From Zychaea mexicana (lineage: Eukaryota; Mucoromycota; Mucoromycetes; Mucorales; Lichtheimiaceae): 64,000 nt of DNA. Below the pieces are notes generated by a model. It was not told where the DNA came from. It made no database searches and worked only from the letters and a program-made list of their open reading frames with translations. Below are positions 9,703 through 20,780 of this stretch, piece after piece; within the stretch, counting starts at the first letter, position 1; each line of letters starts with the position of its first letter. A program made the translations under genes and the position numbers. The DNA lies in contig NW_026516717.1 in assembly GCF_025766255.1 (NCBI RefSeq), positions 1 to 64,000 of the forward strand, in the 5' to 3' direction.

Positions 9703-10027
9703 GAGCCAACTCAACCTTCTCGCATTCTTAGCTATTATGGCTGAATTTGTTCCTATTTTAGGAATTACATTGACACTCTTAATTGAAAGAGCAAAACACC
9801 TTGCTGAAAACCATCAGCATATTGAGTATGAACCTCTCGTTACACAACTGAGGTCAGAACTCGAAAAAGACCTTACACAGGCTAAAGTAGATAAAAAAAC
9901 TAAAGATAATGCATGCAATAAAATAATTGGAAGAATTCGAGAATATGTGAGATTCCTCAAATCCTCAAATCCTCAATTTTCCGATGCAATGTTAGAGAGT
10001 AACACCTCTGGTGCAGATTCCTCATAG
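9703..10027 (+). CDS. Small ORF upstream of and in frame with Rep
   Basis: ATG 9703 (MSQLNLLAFLAIMAEFVP) opens a 108-residue frame with a hydrophobic N-terminal helix and a charged, probably coiled-coil middle (EPLVTQLRSELEKDLTQAKV). An upstream start at 9566 is possible but would add AT-rich sequence from the element end. It ends in TAG at 10025-10027, and the same frame continues without break into the Rep nuclease domain. It may be a separate small protein or the N-terminus of a Rep fusion cut off by a nonsense mutation. No family recognised. Confidence 0.45.
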
Positions 10028-10990
10028 GGCGGCAAAGAATTCCGATTCCAAAACACTAAAGGGCTGTTCACATATATTTGTAAGGACTTTCATTTAACAA
10101 AAGAACAAATCATGGAATGGTTTACCAAACATGAACGTATTGGTTATCGAATTGAAAAGGCAATTGCGTGTGATGAAATTGCACCAGAAACCGGTGAGAA
10201 ACATGTTTATATATAGATACAAATGAATGAGTGGTTCGACACAAAAACAGCACGTAAATTCTTCACTATCGATGGTGTTACTCCAAACATTAAACCAGGT
10301 GGTAATCCACAAAAGTCCATTAGCTACTGTATAAAAGGAAAAGATTATATTTGTTATAATATGGATCCAAATTATGAAGTTAAGACCAGAAAAATGCACC
10401 AACAGTTACTTGGATATCAATTAATTATGAAACAGCTTAATATGCGGAAGGCTACCGAAATATATCCAGAATTGCTATTTAAATATGATACTGTAAAATT
10501 AAATTTAAATTCTTACTTTCATGATACCGATATGGAAAATAACCCTGGGAATAAATTACATATGTGGTCTATGTTTGGTATTGAAACAATGTTTGGTGGA
10601 TAAGATACCACAATACTGGATTGTAGGTCCATCAAATGTAGGTAAGACATATAACATTGATGTATTAGAACAAGGTGGCCATCGAGCATATCTAATGAAT
10701 AAAGAAAATGATTGGTCAGATTATAAGGATGATGATTATGATCATATGTATAATGAAGAAACAGGTTCTGATTTCAAATTAACATTTTTAAACCAAATTT
10801 TAGAAGGAACACGGTTAAAACTTAATGGCAAATTCACAAATTTTAATAACTAAAAAGAAAAATATGCCAATAATACTGAATAGTAGCTATATGCCGCACA
10901 TGTTATACAAAAATAAATCAGTATATGAGTTAGAGCCAACGCTCAATCGTTTATATATTATCTATGTTATTAAGAATCGTAAAGGTCATA
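10028..10990 (+). pseudogene. CRESS-DNA-type Rep (HUH endonuclease plus SF3 helicase), broken
   Basis: The nuclease part shows motif I (FTYICKDF), motif II starting KHVYI with a TAG immediately after, and motif III YCIKGKDY with the catalytic Tyr (about 10329-10352). In motif II the second His position is Tyr. The helicase part lies in a second frame: a Walker A GPSNVGKT at 10628-10651 and an acidic stretch DDDYDHMYNEE. A third frame from about 10850 carries MPIILNSSYMP and LNRLYIIYVI, consistent with SF3 motif C. The decay is therefore one stop, a lost His and at least two frameshifts. Such proteins nick and unwind origins in rolling-circle replication of geminivirus-like viruses and plasmids. 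The copy is inactive. Confidence 0.8.
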
Positions 10991-11742
10991 TAATATGGAA
11001 TCCATACACAATGAAGGTGAAGGATTATGAAAATAAATTCATGTATTATGAAAACATGGATATGTATGAGGACTTATACAAAGATGAATTCGAAAACGAA
11101 TACCAAGATCAGCATACATTTATCCGTTATACACATAATAGTGGTCAGGATGATATTAAAAAATATACACCAATGAATAAAACAGTAGAGGAACTACAAG
11201 AATTAGCTGATACAGAAGAATATATGAAGGAACAAGAAGAAAAACATAATAGTAATAATACACAGAACAATAAACAACATAAACCGCCTCAACAAAATAA
11301 TAGAGGATGGTCTACTGTAAAGGTACCACCATCAGCAGATTGTAGGCATTGGGAAGATGTGATTAATGATATAAAATGTGATGATGTTGTAAATGATACT
11401 ACTGATTGGGAAAACCCACCAGAAGATATAGAGAAACATAAATACATAGATGTAAGTACATCTGAATCAGAGAAAAGCAGTGACTGCAACATACCAAGCA
11501 ATATACCAAAACGTAAAAAGAAAAAAAGACACATTAAAAATAAACGGAGAAACAAGCAAATAGTAGAAGAAATACAGCCAAAAGAATATTTTAAAAAGCA
11601 TAAGGATATAAAACAGGCTATAATAGATGATATATATATAACAAAAGAAACTGACGTCAAAAATAAATCAACATATACTAATATAAGTACAAGTATAACT
11701 AATGGATGCATAAAACATAAATATAATTGGGCAAGTAAATGA
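10825..11742 (+). CDS. Rep C-terminal frame with long disordered tail
   Basis: This 305-codon frame starts inside the broken Rep and includes its helicase motif C region (about residues 13-55). It then continues as a low-complexity tail: an acidic and Tyr-rich part (MYYENMDMYEDLYKDEFENE), an Asn/Gln-rich part, a possible PPSADC motif, and a strongly basic block KRKKKKRHIKNKRRNKQ (about residues 229-245) that looks like a nuclear localisation or DNA-binding segment. It stops at 11740-11742, just before the convergent transposase end. The tail is unlike viral Rep C-termini that I know. Confidence 0.5.
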   Translation: MANSQILITKKKNMPIILNSSYMPHMLYKNKSVYELEPTLNRLYIIYVIKNRKGHIIWNPYTMKVKDYENKFMYYENMDMYEDLYKDEFENEYQDQHTFIRYTHNSGQDDIKKYTPMNKTVEELQELADTEEYMKEQEEKHNSNNTQNNKQHKPPQQNNRGWSTVKVPPSADCRHWEDVINDIKCDDVVNDTTDWENPPEDIEKHKYIDVSTSESEKSSDCNIPSNIPKRKKKKRHIKNKRRNKQIVEEIQPKEYFKKHKDIKQAIIDDIYITKETDVKNKSTYTNISTSITNGCIKHKYNWASK

Positions 11743-11804
11743 AAGGTTGATGCGGTCAGTTTCAATATGAGATTTTTTAATAAGCAAATAAGTAAGAAAT
11801 TAAT

Positions 11805-13656
11805 TTAGAGCTGAATACCATGTGTGGCCATATATTCATGTAGCATTTCCTGGGAATTAAACTTATCAACCGTTAACCAACTATTATCCTTTACACTATA
11901 TCCAACCCACTTAACCTCAAATATGTACTTATTATCAGTATACACATGTCCTACAATCTTCTCAATTTCATATAAATTACTATGTTCTATATTTCTCTGT
12001 TCTCTTTGATTTTTTCTCTTGCATTTAGATGTATTATTTTCAGTTTCGTCCTCACTATCTATAGCCATATCTATTGATTGATTAATGTTAAGCTGTAGAA
12101 ATTTCTGCTGCATATCAACCATTTCGTTGTATTCAGTATTTACTTTTTGCTCATTTGAAAGTACTAAGTCAAGTTTGTTTTTCTTACTTGGGAATTCAAA
12201 ATCTTTTCCATACCATAATTTATGATGTGGTTGTACCTCTATATTATACTTATTTACAAATCGCCATATACTAATAAAAATACAAGCAACACGAAACTGA
12301 ATATTATAATATCTTATATTGGTTATTTGCAATGCTGTACGATTATTATTAAATCGTTCAAATTTAAAGCCTAACATAGAAAACTGTACTTCTATTGCTG
12401 AACGAAATGATCCAAACTTGCTATTAAAGTATGTCTCATTGATTGTTACTTTTGTCCTGGTTCTTTTCTTATGGGATGTAAAAAATTACGATCATAAAAA
12501 CTATATCCAGCATCTGTCGCATTATCTTTAAACTTTTGTATAAATAAATTATATCCACCATCCATTCCTAAACAATTAGCCTCACTTATTTTTTTATATA
12601 GTTTCATATTAATAAACATAGTACCATCATTTCCAATAGCACATTTTTCAGATACTGAAACATGTGTAATTATTTCATTCATATCCTGTATAACTTGTGT
12701 ACGTACAGCTGGCCCTTTTAATTTATATGAATATAATTGTGAATGTGACTCATTTGGTTTATAATACTTTATTTTACTATTATGTCTATCAAGAAATAGT
12801 ATAACATTCTTAAAACCATCTGGATTGTTTATTATTGCTGATAGAATGCGAATACGTGGTAATGAGAACATACTATCTAGATCTTGTTTTACCTTTTTAT
12901 TCAATTCATTATAGTTAGTAATCCAGAACCGCTTATATAAATCATAAAATGTTGCATATGGCATAACAGTATGCATATCCTTTCCTGATACACCTGATAC
13001 CATATGATATAATAATGCAAGTCCTTTTTCAATCTCGCGGTAGGTATTAATTCTTAATAGTTGTTTAAAAAAGGTTTTATTAATTAAGTATATATGATTG
13101 TTTAAACATGTTTAAGAAAAAAATAAAAAATTATATTGTAATTTTTTTATTTTTTAGATGTTTAAGATATTTTTATAATACGTTTAGGTTTTGTATAAAC
13201 TTGTTTAAACTGTTTAAACAATGATATTCTTTTATGTTTAATTCAAAGCTTATAGTAGCGGAACAGTAGTGAGCATTTCCCTCCTCTAGGCTAGAACTTT
13301 AGTTCGACGCCCGGAGTGAATGAAATGAACGGAGCTTGACAGTGAAAGATATAACTAAAATTTATTAGCAATTTATTGCTAAATTAATTGTTATGGATTG
13401 AAACACGGTATGGCCCTGGATATTCAATATTTCCATATAAAACTGTAAGAAAATAAAATACAGGTATAAATCCAAGTCTATTAAGTAATACATCCTTTAT
13501 ATCATTTATTGTATTATTCTTCATATCTTTAATAGCTGTTCTATGATTAAATCTATGTTGCATTTCAGGCCAAGATTTATCAAGAAAAGTCCATTTATTA
13601 TCAATTAAATTTTTAATTTCAATATCGAGTTGTTCAGTGTGTTGTGTTATGTTCAT
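11805..13656 (-). pseudogene. Element C transposase: DDE domain fused to a C-terminal chromodomain
   Basis: Three minus-strand frames form one protein. The N-terminus (13656-13405) has FLDKSWPEMQHRFNHRTAI and EYPGPYR. After a 363-bp insertion, EIEKG and HMVSGVSGKDM lead into the catalytic domain (13037-12446), with LFLDRHNSKIKYY (first Asp) and GMDGGYNLFIQKF (second Asp). A one-base frameshift at about 12450 shifts to the frame 12377-11805, which extends upstream through FGSFRSAIEVQF (probable catalytic Glu) and NIEVQPHHKLW. That frame ends in a chromodomain (YEIEKIVGHVYTDNKYIFEV, then WVGY and DNSWLTVDKF). The order D, D, E resembles DDE_Tnp_4 (PIF/Harbinger-like). Chromodomains bind methylated histone tails, as in chromovirus integrases. 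The insertion and frameshift inactivate this copy. Confidence 0.7.
13043..13405. mobile_element. 363-bp insertion in the transposase gene
   Basis: The Pro-Tyr-Arg codons of the transposase occur on both sides of this block, and CGGTA is present at 13038-13042 and again at 13406-13410, consistent with a 5-bp target duplication. The insert is AT-rich with several GTTTAAAC motifs and has a GC-richer patch (13255-13330) containing AGTTCGACGCCC, like a polymerase III B box. No ORF. It may be a SINE, a solo LTR or a non-autonomous DNA element. Confidence 0.6.
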
Positions 13657-13919
13657 TTTTATTTGTTGTTATGTACTTTAAACAATCGCTCTTTTTTTTC
13701 TCGTGGGAGGCTACCAATATAAACAAAAAAATTCAATTTTTATCATTTTTATTGTAAATCAATAATTAATTCGGCCACTGATGGTTATACCGATCATAGC
13801 AATTTTATTATCTATATTACAGCTAGTGGATTATAATTGGTTAGACAACTAATAGTAGGACGCCTCACCGCCGCAACATCCTTGCAGCCAATGGCTTCAG
13901 CGCCAAAGGTATACCAGCA

Positions 13920-14550
13920 TCGAAACAGTAACTGCTTCAGTTAAGAAGCTTAATGTCGAGTATCCCGGTTATCTTCCTTCACCACTCGACCTCCATCCTG
14001 ACAGCTTTTGCATTCCCTTCGCTTCGCCTATCATTCTGGACAATGTTAGCTACAGCCGCCAACCAATTCTTATGGATGTCACGTACTCCTGCTTTGGCGA
14101 CCGCTATTACCTCTGCAACTCGGTCATTTATCAAGAAAAACTGGAAAAGTATGTTCCAGTTTTCCAAGCAGTTCTTGGTGGTTTAACCACTGAAAATTTT
14201 GTTTCGTACCTCACGACAATGTCCAAAGTCTCGAATGTAAAGAAAAACGACGACGGTGAACCATCTATATGCGGGATAATGATGGACTTTTTCCCAAGCG
14301 CAAAGAACCGGCTTTTTTATCGCGTTCAGCAACACTTTGCCCGGTGCCAAAAGTGGCGAGACTTACTTGAAGGGCTGCTATTTTCACTGGAAACAGTCGG
14401 TTGAACGAAATTAAAAAGTGTGTTTCATTCATAGATTCACGCATAGCCATTTGCGAGGCCTGATACGTGGAGGAGCTGGCAGTGGTGTTGAGAGACATAA
14501 CTGGCAAAGATGTGTTAAGAAAAGTGTAGTATTGCAAGAAAAATAAAAGC
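13920..14550 (+). pseudogene. MULE-type transposase, DDE-domain half
   Basis: This is the downstream part of the gene begun at 8899. From about 13930, VKKLNVEYPGYLPSPLDLHP leads into PILMDVTYSCFGDRYYLCNS, the first Asp region of a MULE domain (from 14056). LEKYVPVFQAVLGGLTTENF follows, then IMMDFFPSAKNRLFYRVQQH, where the second Asp is expected. The CYFHW block (about 14382) is read one frame away from the preceding ORF, so a frameshift lies at about 14370, and a TAA follows soon after. The end may include KDVLRKV at about 14510. Dead copy. Confidence 0.55.
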
Positions 14551-15950
14551 AACGTTTCTAAAAATAATAACCGGTCTTTTATTTATATATCATTCGTTGA
14601 TAGCAAAGAAAACACTGATGTTCTTCTAGTTGAGAATGAGTCAATCTACGTGTTATTGTATTGCTACTGCTACGCTTGTTGAGTCTTCGAGTGTGTGTCA
14701 TGTCAAAGGCATAATTCAAAATGTGTCCATAAATGATTCATAGCGGTGACCTACAATGCGATTATTGTGTGTAAGGTCACAATTTGGCTGGTGACTCATT
14801 TTGTGACCCAAGCCAATCCCCAAAGATAACTGTTTGATTCATATTACTTTTTTGATTTTAAATTATATACAGAGTTGCACGATATATGCATCTCCAAAAA
14901 TTCCCATTTTCCACTTGAAAGGTTCATCTTTTCGGCTCCTTCAATAACTGGGCAATACCTAAATTCAACAGAAGACATGAAAAACTGCATTTTTCAATAG
15001 AAACCTTGAGGAGTACGTATTACTTACCAAAAGCTCTGGTCACATATGATACATGCAATACAAAAGACAAATGGAGTATTTTGACAGCATAACCATATAA
15101 CCTACTAAGTAATAATTTTGTGATCTTATCAACGTAGTAGGAAATGAAATGTATAATAGATTTACAGTGAAAAAAAAAGTTTTTAAAATAGTCACCTGTT
15201 TTCCTCTCATGGGACAGGTATATTGCATCGCAACCAAGTATTGCGAAAAAAGAAACGTGAAAAATTGCATTGCACTCAAGAGATGCCAGACGCAGTGACA
15301 GAGCAATCAAGTATAATGCTATAAAAAAAGGTCGCTACTCAAGAGACATCTTACCAGACGCAGTGCCAAGAGCAATTGGGTAAACGGCCATCCAAAAGTA
15401 AAAGTAAAAAGTAAAAAGCTGCATTGCATTTGACAGACATCTTCTCAGACGCAGTGGGAAGATGCCTTTCAGACACAATACTTGGACATATTCGGTCCTC
15501 AATAAAAGTCGCAACACAAGAGACATCTTACCAGACGCAGTGCCAAGGTGCGATTGGGTGTACGACCGTCAAAAAAAGAAAAAAAAATACACTAGAGAAT
15601 TCATCGGAAAAACAAGCACTTGGAAAAAGGACGCACTCATCGGGGTGACTCGTTTTAGGCGTTCTAGATGGAGTTTGAAAAGCCTTTATGAAATTGGTTC
15701 GTCCGTCCGTAATGCTTTTCGTTGCCATGGCAACCGTGTTACATCACATATCTATGGTCAAACATCAAAGCTATTTGGGCATTCAATTGTTAATAAACAA
15801 TACATGCGATTATAAATAAATACACGAGCGAAGCGAGTGTTGTTCAAGGTGCCGCAGAGCTAGTGTTGTAAGATTGTGGAAAGCAGTGGCAGGGAAATAA
15901 ACTTTTTTCATAATAATCTAGTTTTCTATATGTCTATATTCCTCTTATAT
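14551..15950. other. Spacer with imperfect repeats, no gene seen
   Basis: The main feature is a repeated CAGACGCAGTG motif (listed separately). The 3' part (15640-15850) has CGGGGTGACTCG and ends CGAGCGAAGCGAGTG, an inverted repeat of the kind found at transposon ends. The open frames here are short and low in coding quality. Confidence 0.4.
15270..15570. repeat. Four dispersed copies of a CAGACGCAGTG-containing unit
   Basis: Copies lie at about 15278-15310, 15334-15382, 15424-15470 and 15516-15565. The best two read CAAGAGACATCTTACCAGAC, then GCAGTGCCAAG and GCRATTGGGT. Spacing is 60-100 bases with diverged sequence between, so this is a degenerate tandem array rather than a simple satellite. 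Confidence 0.6.
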
Positions 15951-16208
15951 CTCTGTTGTGAAGAAAGTCAATCTGTGGCGGATGAGCTGGGAGCGTATGG
16001 GTGAGTGGTGGTGGTTTTCTCACACAAAACGAGAGTATAGAACGCCGTATACGGATTCAGCACTGAACCTTCCCAGAGTTTTGAATACTTACTTTTGGCC
16101 TTGTGGTCAAGGTAGAGAAGTTTAGTAAGATATATAAATATGTTGAGATAGATGGATAACTAATTAAAGTGAAATCTAAGGTCGAGATAAATGGAAACTA
16201 TAATGGAA

Positions 16209-18794
16209 TTAGAGATAGCGAGTGAATGGGTGGTCGTCACTCCACGTTCTTTGTCTTGTTCGTCTGGCTCGATACTGGCCGACTACTGTCAAATATTCGT
16301 CGAGTCTATCGGTACGAGTGCGATTGCGGTCGACTACCTCGCGCTGTCGTCTTCCAAGGATTGTACGATAATTATTGATTCTTGCATTCAACTCACGAAG
16401 AGTATCGGCAATCCCTTGCACCGCATCGCGCTGCCTCGCCTAATCATCGTCGTCTTCATCAGGCAGCTGTGGTTGTGGTTGCGATTGCTGTTGTTGTTGC
16501 GGTTGTCGTAGTCGACGTGGATTTAATAAAGGTTCATCTTCTGAGTCAGAAGAACTGACTACATCAGACGAGGTAGGGCGAGGAGTTGCCAAGCGTGTGT
16601 TGCGCTCTGTATCTCACGTCTAACTGGCGAAGTACGTACAAGAGGAGACGGAGAAACAGTTGATTGCATAGCTGGCACAGGAGACGTAGTAGTAGGTGCT
16701 GGCACTGATGCTGATGGCGGATGTGATGGTGGTGGAAGGATGACGTCAGGGAGTTCCACTGAACCATTAGGATAAAAACGAGCCTACAAATAGCTCAAAT
16801 AAGATATTTGTCTCTCATTTGGTGGCAGAATAAAAAAGTAAACTTACTTCTTCTATTTGTACAAAAGGCGGTAAAGAGCTACGATGATTGTAATACTCGT
16901 GTGCTGCAAACGGGCTTGGGAGAGAGGGACTGACGCGGTGATAACGACTGATCAAATGTTTGCAACTTCGGGGATGCTGCTTCGGGCCCATCTAACCCAC
17001 CATTCAGGAGCATACCATCTCCTATAAAGATACACCCGAGCATCAGGCAGGGCGAGATCCACGCATAAGTTGTACATTTCTTCAACAACGCGAAACTACA
17101 ACTGCTGCTCGTTTCGGGTGCCAACTACATATTTTGTTTAATAATCATTATGATATGATTTGTGGATCGACATAATGTTCAACCTACCTCCTTCGAGCGC
17201 AATTAACGGGTGCCAATTATAATGCTTTCGCATCATATCTATGATGGCATTTTCGATTTTCCAGGTCACCGCATAAACTGTCAGTTCTATCTTCCCCAGG
17301 ACGAAACATTGCACTTATGAACGGAAATAAACCTCGGGCCTCGTCCGGAATATTTTGCGGTCTGGCTGTTTCGGGGTCTGCTAAGCGTTTCTTCACCGAG
17401 TGAACGAGATGCCACAGACATAGTCTAAGCACTCTCCCATTTGTCCAGACTGCCTCTAAAATAGCACAAATCTGTCCCCAGTCCTTGTCTGTAAACATGA
17501 ACTTGGGTTGAAGACCAGCTTGCTTTAAGCATTTAAAAAATTCGGCAATAACACCAACACGAAATGTGTCATCCTCGCCATCATTAACTAGCTGACTCTG
17601 TGGTGTAAGCTTCAGAAGCATGTATGCAATCGGAAACCCGACACCGTTTACAGTTGCAACTATCCCAAATAGTTCGTATCCTGCTCGGTTTGTTTTGTAT
17701 GTAGAATCGACATGGTATTCCTCTGCTAGTTGCTGTGATCCGCAAATTACATCAAATAATGGCATGGTAAAACCAATAGCCGAGTAATTGTTTTGTGCTG
17801 AGATGAAGATCTGTTCATTGGTTATTAAATTTTATTGATTCCATTATTAATGGTTCTTGTCTATTTCTCAACGCGTCAAAGTGATTGTATACACGATCCT
17901 CACATGAATTTAATATTAAGTAGTAGCTAATCATTTAGGACATTTTGACATACCTTACGGACACCCTTGTCAGCGGCTCTGTCGACGAGCATCTCTGCCG
18001 ATCTGAACTGGTTGTCGTGCAGTGTATATTAGTCTTGGATCGACTGGCACGCCCAGTAATACACTTGACCCTGCGTTATTCTTGTCGCTTCTTGTTGAAA
18101 CTGACGGATAATGTTACGAAGCAGCTGTTGTGCATCCAAATCGATGGCATTTGCAGCAATGTATGCACGTACATTTTGCGGGACGGGGTTATTTTCGACA
18201 TCAGGTGCAGCCCTATGCCCACAGGAGTGTTCGATGTTCAAGTGAAAGTAACCATTCACTCGATCGACCATGCCGCTGATGCGGCCATTGCACATAAAAG
18301 TTGCCATACGCCGATACAATCGTAAACGAATGGTAGCTTGACCCTGTACATTGAAATCTTGCGAGCATCGAAAAACGAAAGAGTAGACGAACTTTCTTCG
18401 TGGTTCTGTTTGGTATGCTTCGTAGTAATGGTATCCGTCAACAGCCTGGATACGATGGCGAATGTTGATCACAAGTTGCGAATCTGACAACGCCAACATA
18501 TCATCGTCAAGTTGCACATACGCGTCGAGGCTGTAATCTTTGAGACTGTCGGCTACGTTCTTCAAATTTTTGACGCCAAGGAATCAGCTCGAGTACTTGG
18601 TCCACTGTCAGGAGTAACTGCTCTGCGATTGGTTTACCGACGTCACTTTGGCGTTCACGGCACGTGTTGTAATCTTGTCCATTGCCAACAAAAAATAGTA
18701 AAGGGCGATAAGATTTGCAATTACTGCATCTTTTCAAATGAGGTTGCTCGGGTGTTTCTTGGGATTGGATTTGTTGCTGATTTTGCGGTTCCAT
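16209..18794 (-). pseudogene. Second MULE-type transposase, degenerate
   Basis: Minus-strand segments in order: a Cys-rich start (KRCSNCKSYRPLLFF, 18794-18550); a frameshift near 18570; a FAR1-like region with FVYSFVFRCSQDFNVQGQAT (18565-18029); another frameshift near 18028 and an intron-like gap; then the MULE catalytic domain (17830-17217). That domain shows EYHVDSTYKTNRAGYELFGI (first Asp), KFMFTDKDWGQ (second Asp) and LCLWHLVHSVKKRL (the C-x2-H feature of Mutator-like transposases). HEYYNHRSSLPPFVQIEEV and a Pro/Ser/Gln-rich C-terminus (16760-16209, ending in an Arg-rich helix) follow. The frameshifts make it nonfunctional; terminal repeats were not identified. Confidence 0.7.
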
Positions 18795-18799
18795 TTTGA

Positions 18800-20780
18800 G
18801 GAAGAAGTTAAACCACCCAAAACTACCGAAAACTGGAAAAACGGGGATTTTGGTTCGGTTACATGATTAACCGTTCGGAAAAAGAAATTGCCGAAATCCG
18901 TTTCCGCGATTTTTTTTTGAAACGGCTATAGGTAGGCGGCTAGGTAGGCGGAAAAGGCGGAGACACATGTGTGAAACATGCGCGCATTATAACGAACGCA
19001 TGCGCCACAACAGCGCCATAAGGCGACACGACTTACGATAACCCAACTCACCCTACATTGTCTTTCTTTTCTCGTCTTTTTATAGTCACAAAAAGCAGAA
19101 CTATGCAGACAAGCAAAAAATTACTGCTGCCATGTGTCATTGTTGGAGCCTTTTTTTTGGCTCTCTTCACCAGCGCTCCTATATTTTTATGTTGACCTCG
19201 ATCGCTGAACTGCTAATTTTACTCATCCTGTCATTCATTAGCCACTGTGATGGGTGCACTGGTACTGCTATCATATGCACCCTAATTTGCTACCTTGTTC
19301 TGCTTCCGGTATTTCTGAACTCGTCTTTAATTGTTGCCAGCCTTGCTCAGAATGGCTACCTTCTTCATGTGTGCTTCCGCTGCCACCGCCTCCCTCCCCC
19401 CCCCCTTTTTCCGCCCGAAGCCCCCGTCCCCAAACGCAGATAGAATTGACGAGAAGGATGCTTCTGGATCTATTGTCTATGCAAAAATCTCAGAAAACCC
19501 GTTTGAAGCCTTTTGGTACCTTACACGGCTTTGATTTGTAACACAAGCGGCAAGAAACGAACTTTTTGAGACGTCGTACCTGTTGGAGTTCTAAAGTCGC
19601 TATTGAAAAAAAAGAAAAAAAAGTTATTGCTGATCGTGCAAGGCACAAGAAAACCTGTCGTCGTTTGAAGTCTCGCAAAAAGTCGTCATAGAGGAACAAG
19701 ACGTCGAGTTTTGTTTGTAAGAAGAAGAAGGGCGAGATGTATGAAGCGGACGACGCGATTGCATGCCAACAAATATGAACGCGTTTTTGCTGCTAACCAC
19801 CATCAGCATCGACAACTCCCGCATCCTTTGATTCTGCTGCCAAAGCAACATCCATGTTTTACTTTGCCGCCTTTTTCTGCTCCGCTTCTGTTCTCTCCCG
19901 CTGCTTCCTGCGCTAATAACCAGCAGCACCTAACATACCACCACCTTCAGCCTTCAGAGGAGGAGGTCGATTGCCAGCAATTAGTTTCCGGATGGTGTGA
20001 CAAACGGTGGAGAACTGACGACAGTATAGCCGGAATTCTCAATCAAAAAGGGGATGTAAAAGATGCTTGAGCGTCGTAGCTTGGGAAAAATAAGAGAAAA
20101 GTGTTCGACATGTATATCCAAGCACCCTGCGGTTCTTCTTTTTCCTGCCATGGGTGATTCAAAGCAAAGTGTATCCAGATTGTTTTCAAGTGCTCTCGCT
20201 CCGTTTCATAGGATCTCATCATTTATAATAGTGAACGGCTCGAGTAAAGTGTAGTTCGTGCAGCAGTTCATCACATACATGAGCACCAACCCCCCTTCGA
20301 CCCATTGGCTATGTGGTGGGGGGTTTCTTCCCCCTCTCAACCGTTATTATGCGAAGCGATCTTTGGGAGGATTCAGATATTACTAGGAATGCGATGCCTT
20401 CCCCGCAAACACTCTTTTGCCCTGCTCGTCCGCAGGTGAACACACGAGTACGTCATTCTTTGAAGACAGTGGTAAGGTCGACAACGTCCTTGAACAGAGG
20501 AGGGCTTTTGGAAGTAATCTCTTTGGAAACTCTGGAGTGTTTTCTTTTTTAAGCAACGTAACAGCTGCATTACTGACATTATCATTATTATACGCGGGGA
20601 GGGGGGGCTCAAGGCCTTTTAAGCGACATGATAGCATAGAGCGGCTCATAGCATAGATCCAATGACGTTCAAGAAAACTTACATAGAAGGTACATCTTAC
20701 CATGGCTACCGACATGAGCTCTACCACTGCTATTACTATACATATCAAGAATCGTTGTCATCGATTTGAAAATTAAAAAA
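18800..20780. other. Decayed or unassigned coding-like sequence
   Basis: On the plus strand an ATG at 19104 opens a membrane-like peptide (QTSKKLLLPCVIVGAFFLAL) that stops after 30 codons. Further frames nearby are MATFFMCASAATASLPPPFF (19351-19534), a basic stretch around 19630-19690, 19711-20070 (LVSGWCDKRWRTDDSIAGIL), a segment with two in-frame stops (about 20072-20155), and 20417-20656 (LLTLSLLYAGRGGSRPFKRH). Frame changes and stops are frequent, suggesting one or more dead genes or wrongly seen introns. I recognise no family. Confidence 0.3.

Larger units (their letters stand above)
9535..13790. mobile_element. Element C: chromodomain-DDE transposon carrying a CRESS-type Rep
   Basis: The ends are imperfect inverted repeats: CCAAATTAATTTTTATTG at about 9530 faces the complement of CAATAATTAATTCGG at about 13770, and both ends carry an AAAAATTGAATTTTTTT block further in (9607 and 13730). 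Plus-strand cargo (9703-11742) converges on a minus-strand transposase (13656-11805). The flanks belong to one split MULE-type gene (8899-9451 and 13920-14550), which supports insertion as a unit. The exact ends and target duplication are unresolved. Confidence 0.65.

Noticed and set aside
11289..11765. 158-codon hydrophobic minus-strand ORF
   Set aside because: Antisense of the charged Rep tail; no independent evidence.
13255..13330. Possible tRNA gene with a TTCGACGCCC T-arm-like motif
   Set aside because: Anticodon and acceptor stems do not pair, so it is at most a tRNA-derived SINE head.
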